Source: an uncultured Allomuricauda sp.
GTDB taxonomy: Bacteria; Bacteroidota; Bacteroidia; Flavobacteriales; Flavobacteriaceae
Length of the DNA stretch: 64,000 nucleotides
Assembly: GCF_947501165.1 (NCBI RefSeq)
Contig: NZ_CANMUU010000002.1
Location: 1,406,454-1,470,453 of the forward strand
Reading direction: 5' to 3'
Shown here one piece after another: positions 10,076 through 18,422 of this stretch. Both the position numbers and the translations under genes were made by a program. Below the pieces are notes generated by a model. It made no database searches. It saw only the letters and a list, made by a program, of their open reading frames with translations, and was not told the origin of the DNA. Each line of letters begins with the position of its first letter. Position 1 is the stretch's first letter.

Positions 10076-10577
10076 ATTTTCTTCTGTACAATCCATCAAA
10101 AAGAACAGATACCACCTTATCCCCTTCAAGCAATTCCCAAAGTTGACGAACAGTGCCATCTTCATTCTTGAACCATGTAACCTTATTTTTCAACATCTTC
10201 CCATCCCTTAAGAACTCTGCGGAAGACATAATCATTTTATCGCCTTCCCTATTTCCCCTTAGTTTTAAAAACGCACCCGAGTTATCCACCCATGTTTGTT
10301 CCCATTGCTGACTTATCTGGTTATAAAAATTGATACTTGTACCGGTGTATGCTTGTTTAGCGCTTGTCCAATTTTCACGAAGCACACAGCCCCTTTCTTC
10401 CTTTACTATACTATTCTCACCAGCAGGTGAACCATTGGCATTGGTCACTGTCCATTCTCCTATCCAAAAATCAAAGGCAGAATGATTTTCGGAACAACAA
10501 GCGCAGGAATCCGAATTTTGAGCAATTGCACCCTGAAAAAGGAACAGGGCAAGAATAAAAAAGAAAGTTTTCATCAT
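10074..10577 (-). CDS. secreted DUF1579-like (lipocalin-type) protein
   Basis: 167 residues from the ATG at 10577. A longer frame exists upstream, but it would run into the hydrolase gene and push the signal peptide inside. The signal peptide ends near GAIAQ. The mature part begins with SCACCSEN, then FDFWIGEWTVTN, the typical first strand of DUF1579 or lipocalin-like proteins, followed by GTSINFYN, WEQTWVDNSG and RQLWELLEGDKV strands. Such proteins are probably small beta-barrels that bind a ligand; no catalytic function is known. It lies 7 bases downstream of the hydrolase gene, so the two form one operon. Confidence 0.75.
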   Translation of the reverse strand: MMKTFFFILALFLFQGAIAQNSDSCACCSENHSAFDFWIGEWTVTNANGSPAGENSIVKEERGCVLRENWTSAKQAYTGTSINFYNQISQQWEQTWVDNSGAFLKLRGNREGDKMIMSSAEFLRDGKMLKNKVTWFKNEDGTVRQLWELLEGDKVVSVLFDGLYRRK

Positions 10578-10584
10578 AAAAGAT

Positions 10585-11367
10585 TTATGATGCAGTATAT
10601 AAATAATCAATTACTCTTTGGTTAAATATCAACGGCTGTTCCACGTTTACCACATGTCCGCAATTTTCAACCACGAACAAACTGGATTCTTTATGGGTTT
10701 TGACCACTTTTTCTATGGTGGGCAAAAAGAGATAATCTTCCCCTCCCATAATATAAAAAGTAGGTATCCGAATATCAGCTCCTCTAAAAAACCGAAGTAA
10801 GGGGTTAATCTCTGATGTCAACTTGAACCACCTTATAAATTCCTTTTGGTATAATTTTTTGGCCTCTCTTACAAAAAGCGAACGTGATTCCCTATGATTT
10901 TTGTTGGGCATAATAATAAAAGCAAAAAACTTATATAACCATAGGTAGGGTACCACTGATTTAAAAATGACGCCCAGACGCATAAGTACTTGGGACCTAA
11001 AATTCAATTTCATTATTGCTCCTCCCATCACCATGCTTTTAACCCTGTCAGGGTAGTTTTCAGCTAGATTCCGAATCAATATTGTACCTAAGGAAATTCC
11101 TATGAAGTGGGACTTTTCTATTTTTTCATAATCAATGACCTCAACAATGTCCTCAGTAATCGAATCAAAAGTATATCGGTCATTGAAAGCATCCTTTAGA
11201 TTGGGTTTTGAATTGCCATGGCCACGTAAATCCAATAGAAGCACATTGAAGTGTTTTTTAAAATCCCTTACCTGCTTATACCATATAGTAGAACTACCAC
11301 CAGCGCCATGCACGAAGGTCACCCATTCTTTGGAGGTTTCATGAATATATTTAGTGTAATGTAGCAC
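10585..11367 (-). CDS. alpha/beta hydrolase
   Basis: 260 residues from a GTG start; no ATG is available in frame nearby. It is a compact alpha/beta-hydrolase of the esterase/lactonase kind: VHGAGGSSTIW oxyanion loop, LRGHGNS, nucleophile elbow GISLG (Ser92), an acid in MGGEDYLF and the catalytic histidine in NCGHVVNVEQP. Cytoplasmic, no signal peptide. The substrate is unknown; small esters, lactones or acyl-thioesters are all possible. Transcribed with the downstream secreted DUF1579-like gene. Confidence 0.85.
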   Translation of the reverse strand: MLHYTKYIHETSKEWVTFVHGAGGSSTIWYKQVRDFKKHFNVLLLDLRGHGNSKPNLKDAFNDRYTFDSITEDIVEVIDYEKIEKSHFIGISLGTILIRNLAENYPDRVKSMVMGGAIMKLNFRSQVLMRLGVIFKSVVPYLWLYKFFAFIIMPNKNHRESRSLFVREAKKLYQKEFIRWFKLTSEINPLLRFFRGADIRIPTFYIMGGEDYLFLPTIEKVVKTHKESSLFVVENCGHVVNVEQPLIFNQRVIDYLYTAS

Positions 11368-11516
11368 AGCTATTTTGCTTAAAAGTACGTTAATTTTTTT
11401 CGAAGAAAATGCAAATACTTCTCAATCTAGGGCATTTGTTGTTAAATATTAGATAAAGTACCTGATTTATAGGTGTATACACTATAGAGCACTCATCCAA
11501 AAAAGCAATTTCAACG

Positions 11517-11524
11517 TATCTTTG
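11517..11524 (+). promoter_or_regulatory. -7 element TATCTTTG before small ORF
   Basis: TATCTTTG fits the Bacteroidota -7 consensus TAnnTTTG and would start RNA around 11530, just before the ATG at 11544. No good -33 TTG is found at the expected spacing, so support is partial. Confidence 0.4.
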
Positions 11525-11543
11525 ATGTAACAAATCTTTAGTC

Positions 11544-11741
11544 ATGCATAATCAGTATTGTAAAGTTGGTACGGTAACTCCAATAACTAGTGGAAACCAC
11601 GCTGTCAACGTTTTAAGGTTCAGATATCAAAGCTTTTTAGAAAAGGCTTCAGACGCCTCTTACATTAACACCAACTTAGGTGAATTCTTTAATCGCAAAG
11701 CCCAAGAACTCAAAAAGGTACTTGAGAATCTGTCTTCTTAA
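11544..11741 (+). CDS. small conserved-looking protein of unknown function
   Basis: 65 residues, soluble and largely helical. The beginning (KVGTVTPITSGNHAVNVLRF) is beta-like, the end a charged helix (FFNRKAQELKKVLENL). A -7 promoter element sits 20 bases upstream and the frame uses normal codons, so I take it as real. It ends 10 bases before the convergent pyrF. I do not recognise a domain. Confidence 0.5.
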   Translation: MHNQYCKVGTVTPITSGNHAVNVLRFRYQSFLEKASDASYINTNLGEFFNRKAQELKKVLENLSS

Positions 11742-11751
11742 TCCAAGGGTA

Positions 11752-12567
11752 TTATCCCTTTAAATATTTTTCCATCTCCTTTTGAAGCTTCATGGCTTCT
11801 TTTCGCGCACTTTGGTCAAATACTTCATCTTTAGATGCATAAAGTATACCTCTTGATGAATTAATCAACAACCCAATTTGGTCGTTCATTCCATATTTAC
11901 AGACCTCTTCCAAACTCCCCCCCTGTGCACCAACACCTGGAACAAGAAAAAAGCTGTTGGGCACTATTTCTCTAATTTCCGCTAAATACGAAGATTTTGT
12001 AGCTCCAATAACGTACATAAGGTTTTGCGAATTCCTGTATTTGCTCGATGTCAAAATAACTTCTTTATAAAGCTCTTTGTTTTCAAGTGTTCTAGTTTGA
12101 AAATCAAAAGCTCCTTCATTGGAAGTTAAAGCCAGAAGAATAGTGTGTTTATCTTCAAACATCAAAAAAGGCTCTACAGAATCCTTGCCCATATATGGAG
12201 CAACGGTAATGGAATCAAAGTTTAAGGTTTCAAAAAAAGCTTTGGCATATCGTGTAGAAGTATTCCCTATATCTCCTCTTTTGGCATCAGCGATGGTAAA
12301 TATCTCTGGGTAGTTTTCATTGAGATAGGCCATCGTTTTTTCCAATGCTTGCCAACCTTGCAGTCCGTAAGCCTCATAAAAGGCAATATTGGGTTTATAG
12401 GCAACACATAAATCATGTGTAACATCAATAATGGCTTTATTGAATGAAAAAATAGGGTCTTCCTCTTCCAATAAATGCGGAGGAATCTTGTCCAAATCCG
12501 TATCCAGTCCAATACAGAGGAAAGATTTTTTCTGTTTAATCTGATTTACTAAAAATTCTGTGGTCAT
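11752..12567 (-). CDS. pyrF: orotidine 5'-phosphate decarboxylase
   Basis: 271 residues, the long type-2 form found in Bacteroidota, mycobacteria and Myxococcus. It converts OMP to UMP, the last step of de novo pyrimidine synthesis. Visible motifs: [22 protein letters not shown] (Lys58), and the catalytic D-x-K-R-G-D signature [11 protein letters not shown] (Lys96). PGVGAQGG near the C-terminus binds phosphate. It starts directly after the stop of prfA with no gap, so translation is probably coupled. Confidence 0.97.
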   Translation of the reverse strand: MTTEFLVNQIKQKKSFLCIGLDTDLDKIPPHLLEEEDPIFSFNKAIIDVTHDLCVAYKPNIAFYEAYGLQGWQALEKTMAYLNENYPEIFTIADAKRGDIGNTSTRYAKAFFETLNFDSITVAPYMGKDSVEPFLMFEDKHTILLALTSNEGAFDFQTRTLENKELYKEVILTSSKYRNSQNLMYVIGATKSSYLAEIREIVPNSFFLVPGVGAQGGSLEEVCKYGMNDQIGLLINSSRGILYASKDEVFDQSARKEAMKLQKEMEKYLKG

Positions 12568-13644
12568 TTAGAATATCTCTGAGGCCTCCTTCAGTTTTTC
12601 AGTGTTTTCCACTAACATCAACTCATCTATTATCTTCTGTACATCACCATTGATAATGTTTTGTAAATCGTAGAGTGTAAGCCCTATTCTATGGTCAGTA
12701 ACCCTGCCTTGAGGGTAGTTGTATGTTCTAATCTTGGCAGAACGGTCTCCGCTGCTTACCTGTGAATTACGCTTGGCAGCATCTTCTTCCTGCTTTTTGG
12801 CCAATTCCAAATCGTACAGCCTGGAACGCAACACTTTAAAAGCCTTCTCCTTGTTTTTATGTTGTGATTTTTGGTCCTGACATTGCGCCACCAATCCTGT
12901 GGGAACGTGAGTAAGTCGTACTGCGGAGTAGGTTGTATTCACGGATTGCCCTCCCGGCCCTGAAGAACAGAAATAATCAATCCGGACATCTTTGGGGTCT
13001 ATTTGCACATCAAAGTCCTCTGCTTCTGGAATGACCATTACCGTAGCGGCACTGGTATGCACCCTACCTTGGGTTTCCGTTTGAGGTACACGCTGTACAC
13101 GGTGCACTCCTGCTTCGAACTTTAAGGTACCGTACACATCTTCACCAGAAACTTCAAAGTGGATTTCTTTATATCCCCCGCTGGTTCCCTCATTCAAATC
13201 TATAATATTGGTTTTCCAACCTTTGGATTCACAATATTTTGAATACATGCGATACAAATCCCCGGCAAAAATACTGGCTTCATCCCCTCCAGTCCCCGCT
13301 CGTATTTCCATCACCACGTCCTTTTCATCCTCTGGATCTTTTGGAATTAAGAGAAACTTTATATCCTCCTCAAGTTTGGGTAAAGCTTGCTTTGCTTCAT
13401 CCATTTGCATTTTGGCCATTTCAACCATTTCTGCATCGCTGCCATCGGCAATAATTTCTTCGGCTTCTGTTATATTGTTGGTCAACTCCACATACTGTTT
13501 GCGTTTGTCCACCAATATTTTGAGGTCTTTGTATTCTTTGTTGAGCTTTACATACCTCTTTTGGTCAGATATGATATCTGGTTGAATAATCAAATCTGAA
13601 ACCTCATCAAAACGTTGCTTAACAATATTCAGTTTATCGAGCAT
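12568..13644 (-). CDS. prfA: peptide chain release factor 1
   Basis: 358 residues, full length for RF1. GGQ sits at 231-233 ([10 protein letters not shown]), the peptidyl-tRNA hydrolysis motif. The stop-codon-reading loop is PQT (187-189), a variant of the PxT tripeptide of RF1, not the SPF of RF2. No in-frame programmed shift is present, again as expected for RF1. It recognises UAA and UAG. First gene of a prfA-pyrF pair. Confidence 0.96.
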   Translation of the reverse strand: MLDKLNIVKQRFDEVSDLIIQPDIISDQKRYVKLNKEYKDLKILVDKRKQYVELTNNITEAEEIIADGSDAEMVEMAKMQMDEAKQALPKLEEDIKFLLIPKDPEDEKDVVMEIRAGTGGDEASIFAGDLYRMYSKYCESKGWKTNIIDLNEGTSGGYKEIHFEVSGEDVYGTLKFEAGVHRVQRVPQTETQGRVHTSAATVMVIPEAEDFDVQIDPKDVRIDYFCSSGPGGQSVNTTYSAVRLTHVPTGLVAQCQDQKSQHKNKEKAFKVLRSRLYDLELAKKQEEDAAKRNSQVSSGDRSAKIRTYNYPQGRVTDHRIGLTLYDLQNIINGDVQKIIDELMLVENTEKLKEASEIF

Positions 13645-13711
13645 AAATCAATCTTCGTTGAAGGCACGAAGTTACAATTTTTGATGGGATTGTTTTCTGC
13701 TGAAGTAACGC

Positions 13712-15001
13712 TTAGTTCCCTACAAAAGTGGTCCCCAAGGTAATGATGGATGCGGTAAGACCATTACTTCTATCGTATTGGTTAAATCGTACATCAATAC
13801 TTTTCAATCCAAAACTAAGAATCTGGGCGTTACTCAATATGTCCTTGTACTGAACTCCTATTCCATATTGATGTGCGTCGTAATCCGACAAATCAAAATC
13901 CGAAGTATAAAACTCAAAGGTGGACTGTGCCACTTCTTTGGGAAAGAAATAATCTGCTGAAGTTTGCGTGTAGTACCGGTAGTTGGGATATATCGTAAAC
14001 TTATCAGACAACTTAATCGGTGTTTCAACACTAGCTGTATGCGAAACTATGCCCCAATCGTCCCAATAAAAGCGATAATACGAACGAAGCACGATAAAAT
14101 CATTCAAATAATAATTGAGCCTCCCTCCCAAAGGTAATTTTAATCTGTTATCGGGCAGTCGTTCCACATCATCTGCCAGTTGGAAGTCATCAATGAAAAA
14201 ATCTTCAATATCACCAAAATACACCCGTTGAAAAGGCGTACTCAAAAGACCGTTTTGAGAAACCACATCAGCAAAAAGGGCCCCTTGCAAACGTTTGCCC
14301 AATATTTGCGAAAAATTGAATGAAACTGAATACGAATTTCGGTTTTCACTATCAAATTCAGTAAATGATGGGTTGTATGTTCCATTCCCTTCTATCCTAT
14401 CATCAAAAAAGCCGCTGCGAAGTTCAATTGGGTAGATGGCCTGCCATTTATCCAGAAATACCCTGGCCGAAACTGTTAACTCAGTATTCTTTTGATTAAA
14501 CAATCGGGTATAACTGCCTCCAAAACCAACCGAAACATAGTCGTATTCATTGGAAAAATATCCATTGACACTCCAAATTGAATTTCTATCGACTGAGCTA
14601 TGTTGATAGGTTGGATTGATATAAACGAGCTGGTCTCTTCTTGACTCACCGGATGAAGCATCAAAAGGGGTTACATTCAAATTAGTGCCATCCAAGGGGT
14701 TCACATTGCTTGATGAAGCTGATGTGTACGCAGAAAGTCCAACATCTACAGTTAAAATATCATTTTCGTTCATGGGTAGGCGCAATACCACCGTTGATGT
14801 AGCATCGGTGAGCTCTTCCGTTCCTTCGCCTCCGGTTACCGCTGCGTTGTTTCCGTCTTGGGAATAATAACTGAAGAGAAAATCAATCTCACTGCTTTCC
14901 AGAACTCTTTTGGTATAGGTAGCGTCAGTCTGTTGAGCCGAAACCCATCCCGAACACAGGAATAGTAGAACCCAGATTACAGTTTTTGGAGTCAATTCCA
15001 T
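13712..15001 (-). CDS. DUF3570 outer-membrane beta-barrel-like protein
   Basis: 429 residues with signal peptide (cleavage near WVSAQ). The rest is alternating aromatic/polar strands typical of an outer-membrane barrel (YSVSFNFSQIL, YYLNDFIVLRSYYRFYW, QYGIGVQYKDIL) and ends in a hydrophobic strand without a Por-type sorting domain. The family, DUF3570, has no proven function. It is the last gene of a five-gene operon with Rieske, thioredoxin, ApbE and the CxC-tailed DUF4266 lipoprotein, with only 6 bases to DUF4266. A role as an outer-membrane channel or holder for its small lipoprotein partner is inferred. Confidence 0.85.
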   Translation of the reverse strand: MELTPKTVIWVLLFLCSGWVSAQQTDATYTKRVLESSEIDFLFSYYSQDGNNAAVTGGEGTEELTDATSTVVLRLPMNENDILTVDVGLSAYTSASSSNVNPLDGTNLNVTPFDASSGESRRDQLVYINPTYQHSSVDRNSIWSVNGYFSNEYDYVSVGFGGSYTRLFNQKNTELTVSARVFLDKWQAIYPIELRSGFFDDRIEGNGTYNPSFTEFDSENRNSYSVSFNFSQILGKRLQGALFADVVSQNGLLSTPFQRVYFGDIEDFFIDDFQLADDVERLPDNRLKLPLGGRLNYYLNDFIVLRSYYRFYWDDWGIVSHTASVETPIKLSDKFTIYPNYRYYTQTSADYFFPKEVAQSTFEFYTSDFDLSDYDAHQYGIGVQYKDILSNAQILSFGLKSIDVRFNQYDRSNGLTASIITLGTTFVGN

Positions 15002-15007
15002 GTTTGT

Positions 15008-15217
15008 TTAGTTACACCCGCAACCGCCGCCGGTTTTACCTCCATTGGCACCAGCCGATGCTTCCCGATATATTTGAAAATTGGTTTCAAAACGCTCCAT
15101 CGCTTTAGCGCCCAGTTGCATTTCTGCATCATTCACGTAAATCATGTCATACTCCCTTACAGCAACGCAAGAGCTTGAGAGAACAAAAGCCACCAATAAT
15201 ACAAATAGAAATCGCAT
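15008..15217 (-). CDS. DUF4266 small lipoprotein with C-terminal CxC tail
   Basis: 69 residues. A lipoprotein signal ends at C17 (LSSSC). The mature chain is a short polar helix (YVNDAEMQLGAKAMERFE) followed by a glycine-rich tail GGKTGGGCGCN, so two cysteines (66, 68) sit at the extreme C-terminus. The family always sits beside DUF3570 in the clusters I know. The tail looks made for metal binding or for thiol exchange with the thioredoxin encoded two genes upstream; this is inference. 10 bases separate it from apbE. Confidence 0.85.
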   Translation of the reverse strand: MRFLFVLLVAFVLSSSCVAVREYDMIYVNDAEMQLGAKAMERFETNFQIYREASAGANGGKTGGGCGCN

Positions 15218-15227
15218 ATTCTTAAAG

Positions 15228-16229
15228 TTATTGATTTTGTTCGAAAACTACTCCAGAACTTTTGTGGATTTTATTTTCGGAATCGACCACGACTGCCTCC
15301 ACGCCGTCCAGTTGATTAATCATATGCAGGCCCGTATCCCTCCCCATTACAAAAACCGCTGTAGCTAATGCATCACAGAGTTCGACCTTTTTTGCAAAAA
15401 TGGAAACACTATTTACTCCAGAAGTAGGATATCCCGTTCTTGGGTCTATAATGTGCGAGTATTTTTTACCTTGAAAGACAACATATTTCTCATAATTGCC
15501 AGAGGTAGCCACCGAAGATTCCACTACAGGCAGCCAACTAAACACTTTTGATTTATCCAAAGGATTGGAAATGCCTACCATCCAATTTCCACCATCTGCT
15601 TTGGTCCCCCAAGTGGTTAAATCCCCCGAAGCATTAATAATACCTGCTTTTACCTGTTTGGAAACCAATAACTCTTTTGCCTTATCAGCGGCGTATCCTT
15701 TTCCAATGGCCCCAAAACCAATTTTCATACCTACTTGGGTAAGAAAAATCGTTTGGTTTTCGTTGTCCAGCTTAATTCTATCATATCCAATCTTGGCAAC
15801 AGACCGTGTAATTTCCTCATGGCTTGGCATCCTGTTCATGCTTCCATCAAACCGCCATACTTTATCCGCAGAAGCATAGGTAATGTCAAAAGCACCATCC
15901 GTTATTTTGGATACTCGAACAGCACGGTCTACTAAACTAAAAAGCTCTTTTGACACCTTAACCGGTTTAATTCCTGCGTTTCGATTGATAAGGGAAGTTT
16001 CTGAATTCTCATCCCAGGAGGAAATCAACTTCTCAACACGTTTGATTTCTGAAACGGCTTCGTCAATATTAATGTAGCCAATATCCTCGTTTGGGGCCAC
16101 CACGGTTATTTCAAAACGGGTGCCCATCAATTCCAAGGCCTTTTTTACAGAAACATCAGTATTCTCTTGGGCCATACCCCCGAAAAGCGACAGAAAAAAA
16201 CTGACTAGGAGTATGTTGCAAAGTTTCAT
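15228..16229 (-). CDS. apbE: FAD:protein FMN transferase (ApbE)
   Basis: 333 residues with signal peptide, so it acts in the periplasm. ApbE moves FMN from FAD onto a Thr/Ser of target proteins. Motifs: GAFDIT (112-117), GAIGKGYA (173-180), NASGD (199-203), HIIDPRTG (259-266) and CDALATA (D286), covering FAD and Mg binding. No protein in this operon shows an obvious target motif of the S/T-GAT type, so its client is elsewhere or atypical. The start codon overlaps the thioredoxin stop by 4 bases. Confidence 0.93.
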   Translation of the reverse strand: MKLCNILLVSFFLSLFGGMAQENTDVSVKKALELMGTRFEITVVAPNEDIGYINIDEAVSEIKRVEKLISSWDENSETSLINRNAGIKPVKVSKELFSLVDRAVRVSKITDGAFDITYASADKVWRFDGSMNRMPSHEEITRSVAKIGYDRIKLDNENQTIFLTQVGMKIGFGAIGKGYAADKAKELLVSKQVKAGIINASGDLTTWGTKADGGNWMVGISNPLDKSKVFSWLPVVESSVATSGNYEKYVVFQGKKYSHIIDPRTGYPTSGVNSVSIFAKKVELCDALATAVFVMGRDTGLHMINQLDGVEAVVVDSENKIHKSSGVVFEQNQ

Positions 16230-16663
16230 TTTAGGTAACCATTAAAAAGGTTTAAGTATTTTTCTGGGGATTTTCTCTTATCAAATCCAGTCTTTCCCAA
16301 GATAGATTCATTTTTGTCCAATACCACTACCAGCGGAAAATAACCCTTTGGGTTATACTTTTCTGCAAGACCCTTATTGGCATTTAACTTCTCTTCGGTA
16401 AGCAGGTTTTTCTTTTTTCTTGGAAAATCTGCGTTGTACAACACGTAGTTATTAGCTGCAAAACCGGCAAAAGTTTCAGATTCCAAGATTTTCTTCTTGA
16501 AACGTATGCATGGCCCACACCAATCCGAACCTGAAAAAACAAGAACTATAGGCTTATCTTCAGTATTGGCTTTGTTCAATGCATTCGTATAACTATCCTC
16601 CCATGCCTGGGCTTTGGCAGCAAGTCCTAGAAGTAAGCATATCAAGAAAACTACTTTTTTCAT
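16226..16663 (-). CDS. periplasmic thioredoxin-family protein
   Basis: 145 residues with signal peptide (ends near AKAQA). Thioredoxin fold of the DUF255/YyaL-like or Thioredoxin_7 kind with active site WCGPC (Cys49, Cys52) and the cis-proline region YFPLVVVLD. It probably keeps a partner reduced in the periplasm; the double-cysteine tail of the DUF4266 protein in the same operon is the obvious candidate. Only 3 bases from the Rieske gene and 4 bases overlapping apbE. Confidence 0.9.
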   Translation of the reverse strand: MKKVVFLICLLLGLAAKAQAWEDSYTNALNKANTEDKPIVLVFSGSDWCGPCIRFKKKILESETFAGFAANNYVLYNADFPRKKKNLLTEEKLNANKGLAEKYNPKGYFPLVVVLDKNESILGKTGFDKRKSPEKYLNLFNGYLK

Positions 16664-16666
16664 TTT

Positions 16667-17134
16667 TTAGCCCATTAACGTTTCAAATACTCGTAACGTG
16701 TTGTCATCCACCTGTTCTGTATTGAACACTCTTAGTGGATTGGATGTAACGGAATTTAGAGGTGTCCCATCTTGGTCAAATCGAGAACCGTGGGTGGAAC
16801 ATCTGAAGATGCCCCCGTCTTCAGAGATAAAACGTACCTCCTCGGTCTGTTGATGACTACATATTTGACTAGCTGCAATCAATTCACCTTGAAGGTTGCG
16901 AGCCACCACAATATCAGTATAGCCCAAACTTGGATTCGAACTGACTAAAATGAAACCTCCGTTAGTGGCCAAAGGTGTAGCTTCTGCTGAAGTTAAATCA
17001 ACTGTAAAATCAACACCATCTGGTTCGGGAAATTGCTCTAAATCTTCTGAATTGGAACATCCATTTAAGCAGGGAAAAGTCAAGGCAAAGGCCGCACCCG
17101 CACCAAGACTTCGTAAAAAATCTTTTCTTTCCAT
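16667..17134 (-). CDS. Rieske [2Fe-2S] protein, exported
   Basis: 155 residues. The N-terminus has a Tat-like/lipoprotein look (RKDFLRSLGAG, then a cysteine at 22 or 26). The Rieske cluster ligands are all present: C92-S-H94 and C112-S-T-H115, followed by GSRFDQDG, the usual glycine-rich end. Small single-domain Rieske proteins transfer electrons to an unknown partner. It is the first gene of the Rieske-thioredoxin-ApbE-DUF4266-DUF3570 operon, which suggests an envelope redox function. Confidence 0.9.
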   Translation of the reverse strand: MERKDFLRSLGAGAAFALTFPCLNGCSNSEDLEQFPEPDGVDFTVDLTSAEATPLATNGGFILVSSNPSLGYTDIVVARNLQGELIAASQICSHQQTEEVRFISEDGGIFRCSTHGSRFDQDGTPLNSVTSNPLRVFNTEQVDDNTLRVFETLMG

Positions 17135-17188
17135 AGCGTAATTAAAGGGGTTACTGTTAAAGAACGTGGAATTTGGGCAAATCGTATG

Positions 17189-18367
17189 CTAATATTCAAA
17201 CCTACCAAAAGGACTTTCAATCGTCAACTTTTTACTATCCGATCCTTCTACCCTACCAATAATTTGTGCTTCCACGCTGAATTCTTTGGAAATTGTTATT
17301 ATGTGCTCTGCAACTGCAGGTTCGACATATAATTCCATGCGGTGTCCACAATTAAAAACTTGGTACATTTCTTTCCAATCTGTACCTGATTGCTCCTGAA
17401 TTAGTTTGAACAAAGGAGGAATTGGAAACAGGTTGTCCTTAACCACATGTAAATCATCAATAAAATGAAGGATTTTGGTTTGTGCTCCCCCACTGCAGTG
17501 CACCATCCCGTGAATTTGGGTATTGGAGTACTGGTCCAGTATTTTTTTGATAATAGGCGCATAGGTTCGGGTTGGTGAAAGCACTAATTTACCTGCATCC
17601 AAAGGTGAGTCAGGAACTGCATCCGTCAAACTTGTTTTTCCAGAGTATACAAGCTCTTCTGGGACTTTGGCATCAAAACTCTCAGGATATTCTTCAGCCA
17701 AATATTTTGAAAAAACATCGTGTCGTGCTGATGTGAGACCATTGCTCCCCATTCCGCCATTATATTCAGTCTCGTAGCTTGCTTTTCCATAGGAGGCCAA
17801 TCCGACTATAACATCCCCAGCTTGAATGTCGGCATTGTCAATGACATCTTCTCGTTTCATTCTAGCAACTACGGTAGAATCCACTATAATTGTCCTTACC
17901 AAATCACCTACATCCGCCGTTTCACCACCTGTGGAATGAATAGAAATTCCATATTCGCCCAAATCGGATATTAATTCTTCAGTGCCATTTATAATTGCTG
18001 AAATAACTTCGCCTGGAATCAAATTCTTGTTTCTTCCAATGGTTGAGGAAAGCATAATATTTCCAGTAGCACCCACACATAGTAAATCATCAATATTCAT
18101 GATTAGGGCATCCTGTGCAATTCCTTTCCAAACGGAAATATCCCCTGTCTCCTTCCAATACATATAGGCCAAAGAAGACTTTGTTCCCGCACCATCTGCA
18201 TGCATGACCATACAATATTCTGAATCACCTGTTAGATAATCCGGAACTATTTTACAAAATGCCTTGGGAAACAATCCCTTGTCAATATTTTTTATGGCGT
18301 TGTGCACATCTTCTTTGGATGCAGAAACACCACGTAGATTGTATCGCTTGCTATTTTCTGAAGACAT
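17189..18367 (-). CDS. purM: AIR synthase (PurM-type)
   Basis: 392 residues, longer than the 345 of the E. coli enzyme but usual for the Bacteroidota form. It carries the PurM-like fold: HADGAGTKSS (substrate/ATP), DDLLCVGA, GGETADVGD and the SYGKASYETEYNGGMGSNG loop. The reaction closes formylglycinamidine ribonucleotide to AIR in purine synthesis. Some annotations call this branch only 'AIR synthase related'; no second candidate is in the window. Ends 55 bases from the Rieske operon; starts 55 bases after glnN. Confidence 0.85.
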   Translation of the reverse strand: MSSENSKRYNLRGVSASKEDVHNAIKNIDKGLFPKAFCKIVPDYLTGDSEYCMVMHADGAGTKSSLAYMYWKETGDISVWKGIAQDALIMNIDDLLCVGATGNIMLSSTIGRNKNLIPGEVISAIINGTEELISDLGEYGISIHSTGGETADVGDLVRTIIVDSTVVARMKREDVIDNADIQAGDVIVGLASYGKASYETEYNGGMGSNGLTSARHDVFSKYLAEEYPESFDAKVPEELVYSGKTSLTDAVPDSPLDAGKLVLSPTRTYAPIIKKILDQYSNTQIHGMVHCSGGAQTKILHFIDDLHVVKDNLFPIPPLFKLIQEQSGTDWKEMYQVFNCGHRMELYVEPAVAEHIITISKEFSVEAQIIGRVEGSDSKKLTIESPFGRFEY

Positions 18368-18422
18368 AAATCAGGTTTGGGCAAAAATAAATGAAACGGA
18401 AGTAAATGCTGACTTAATTCCG

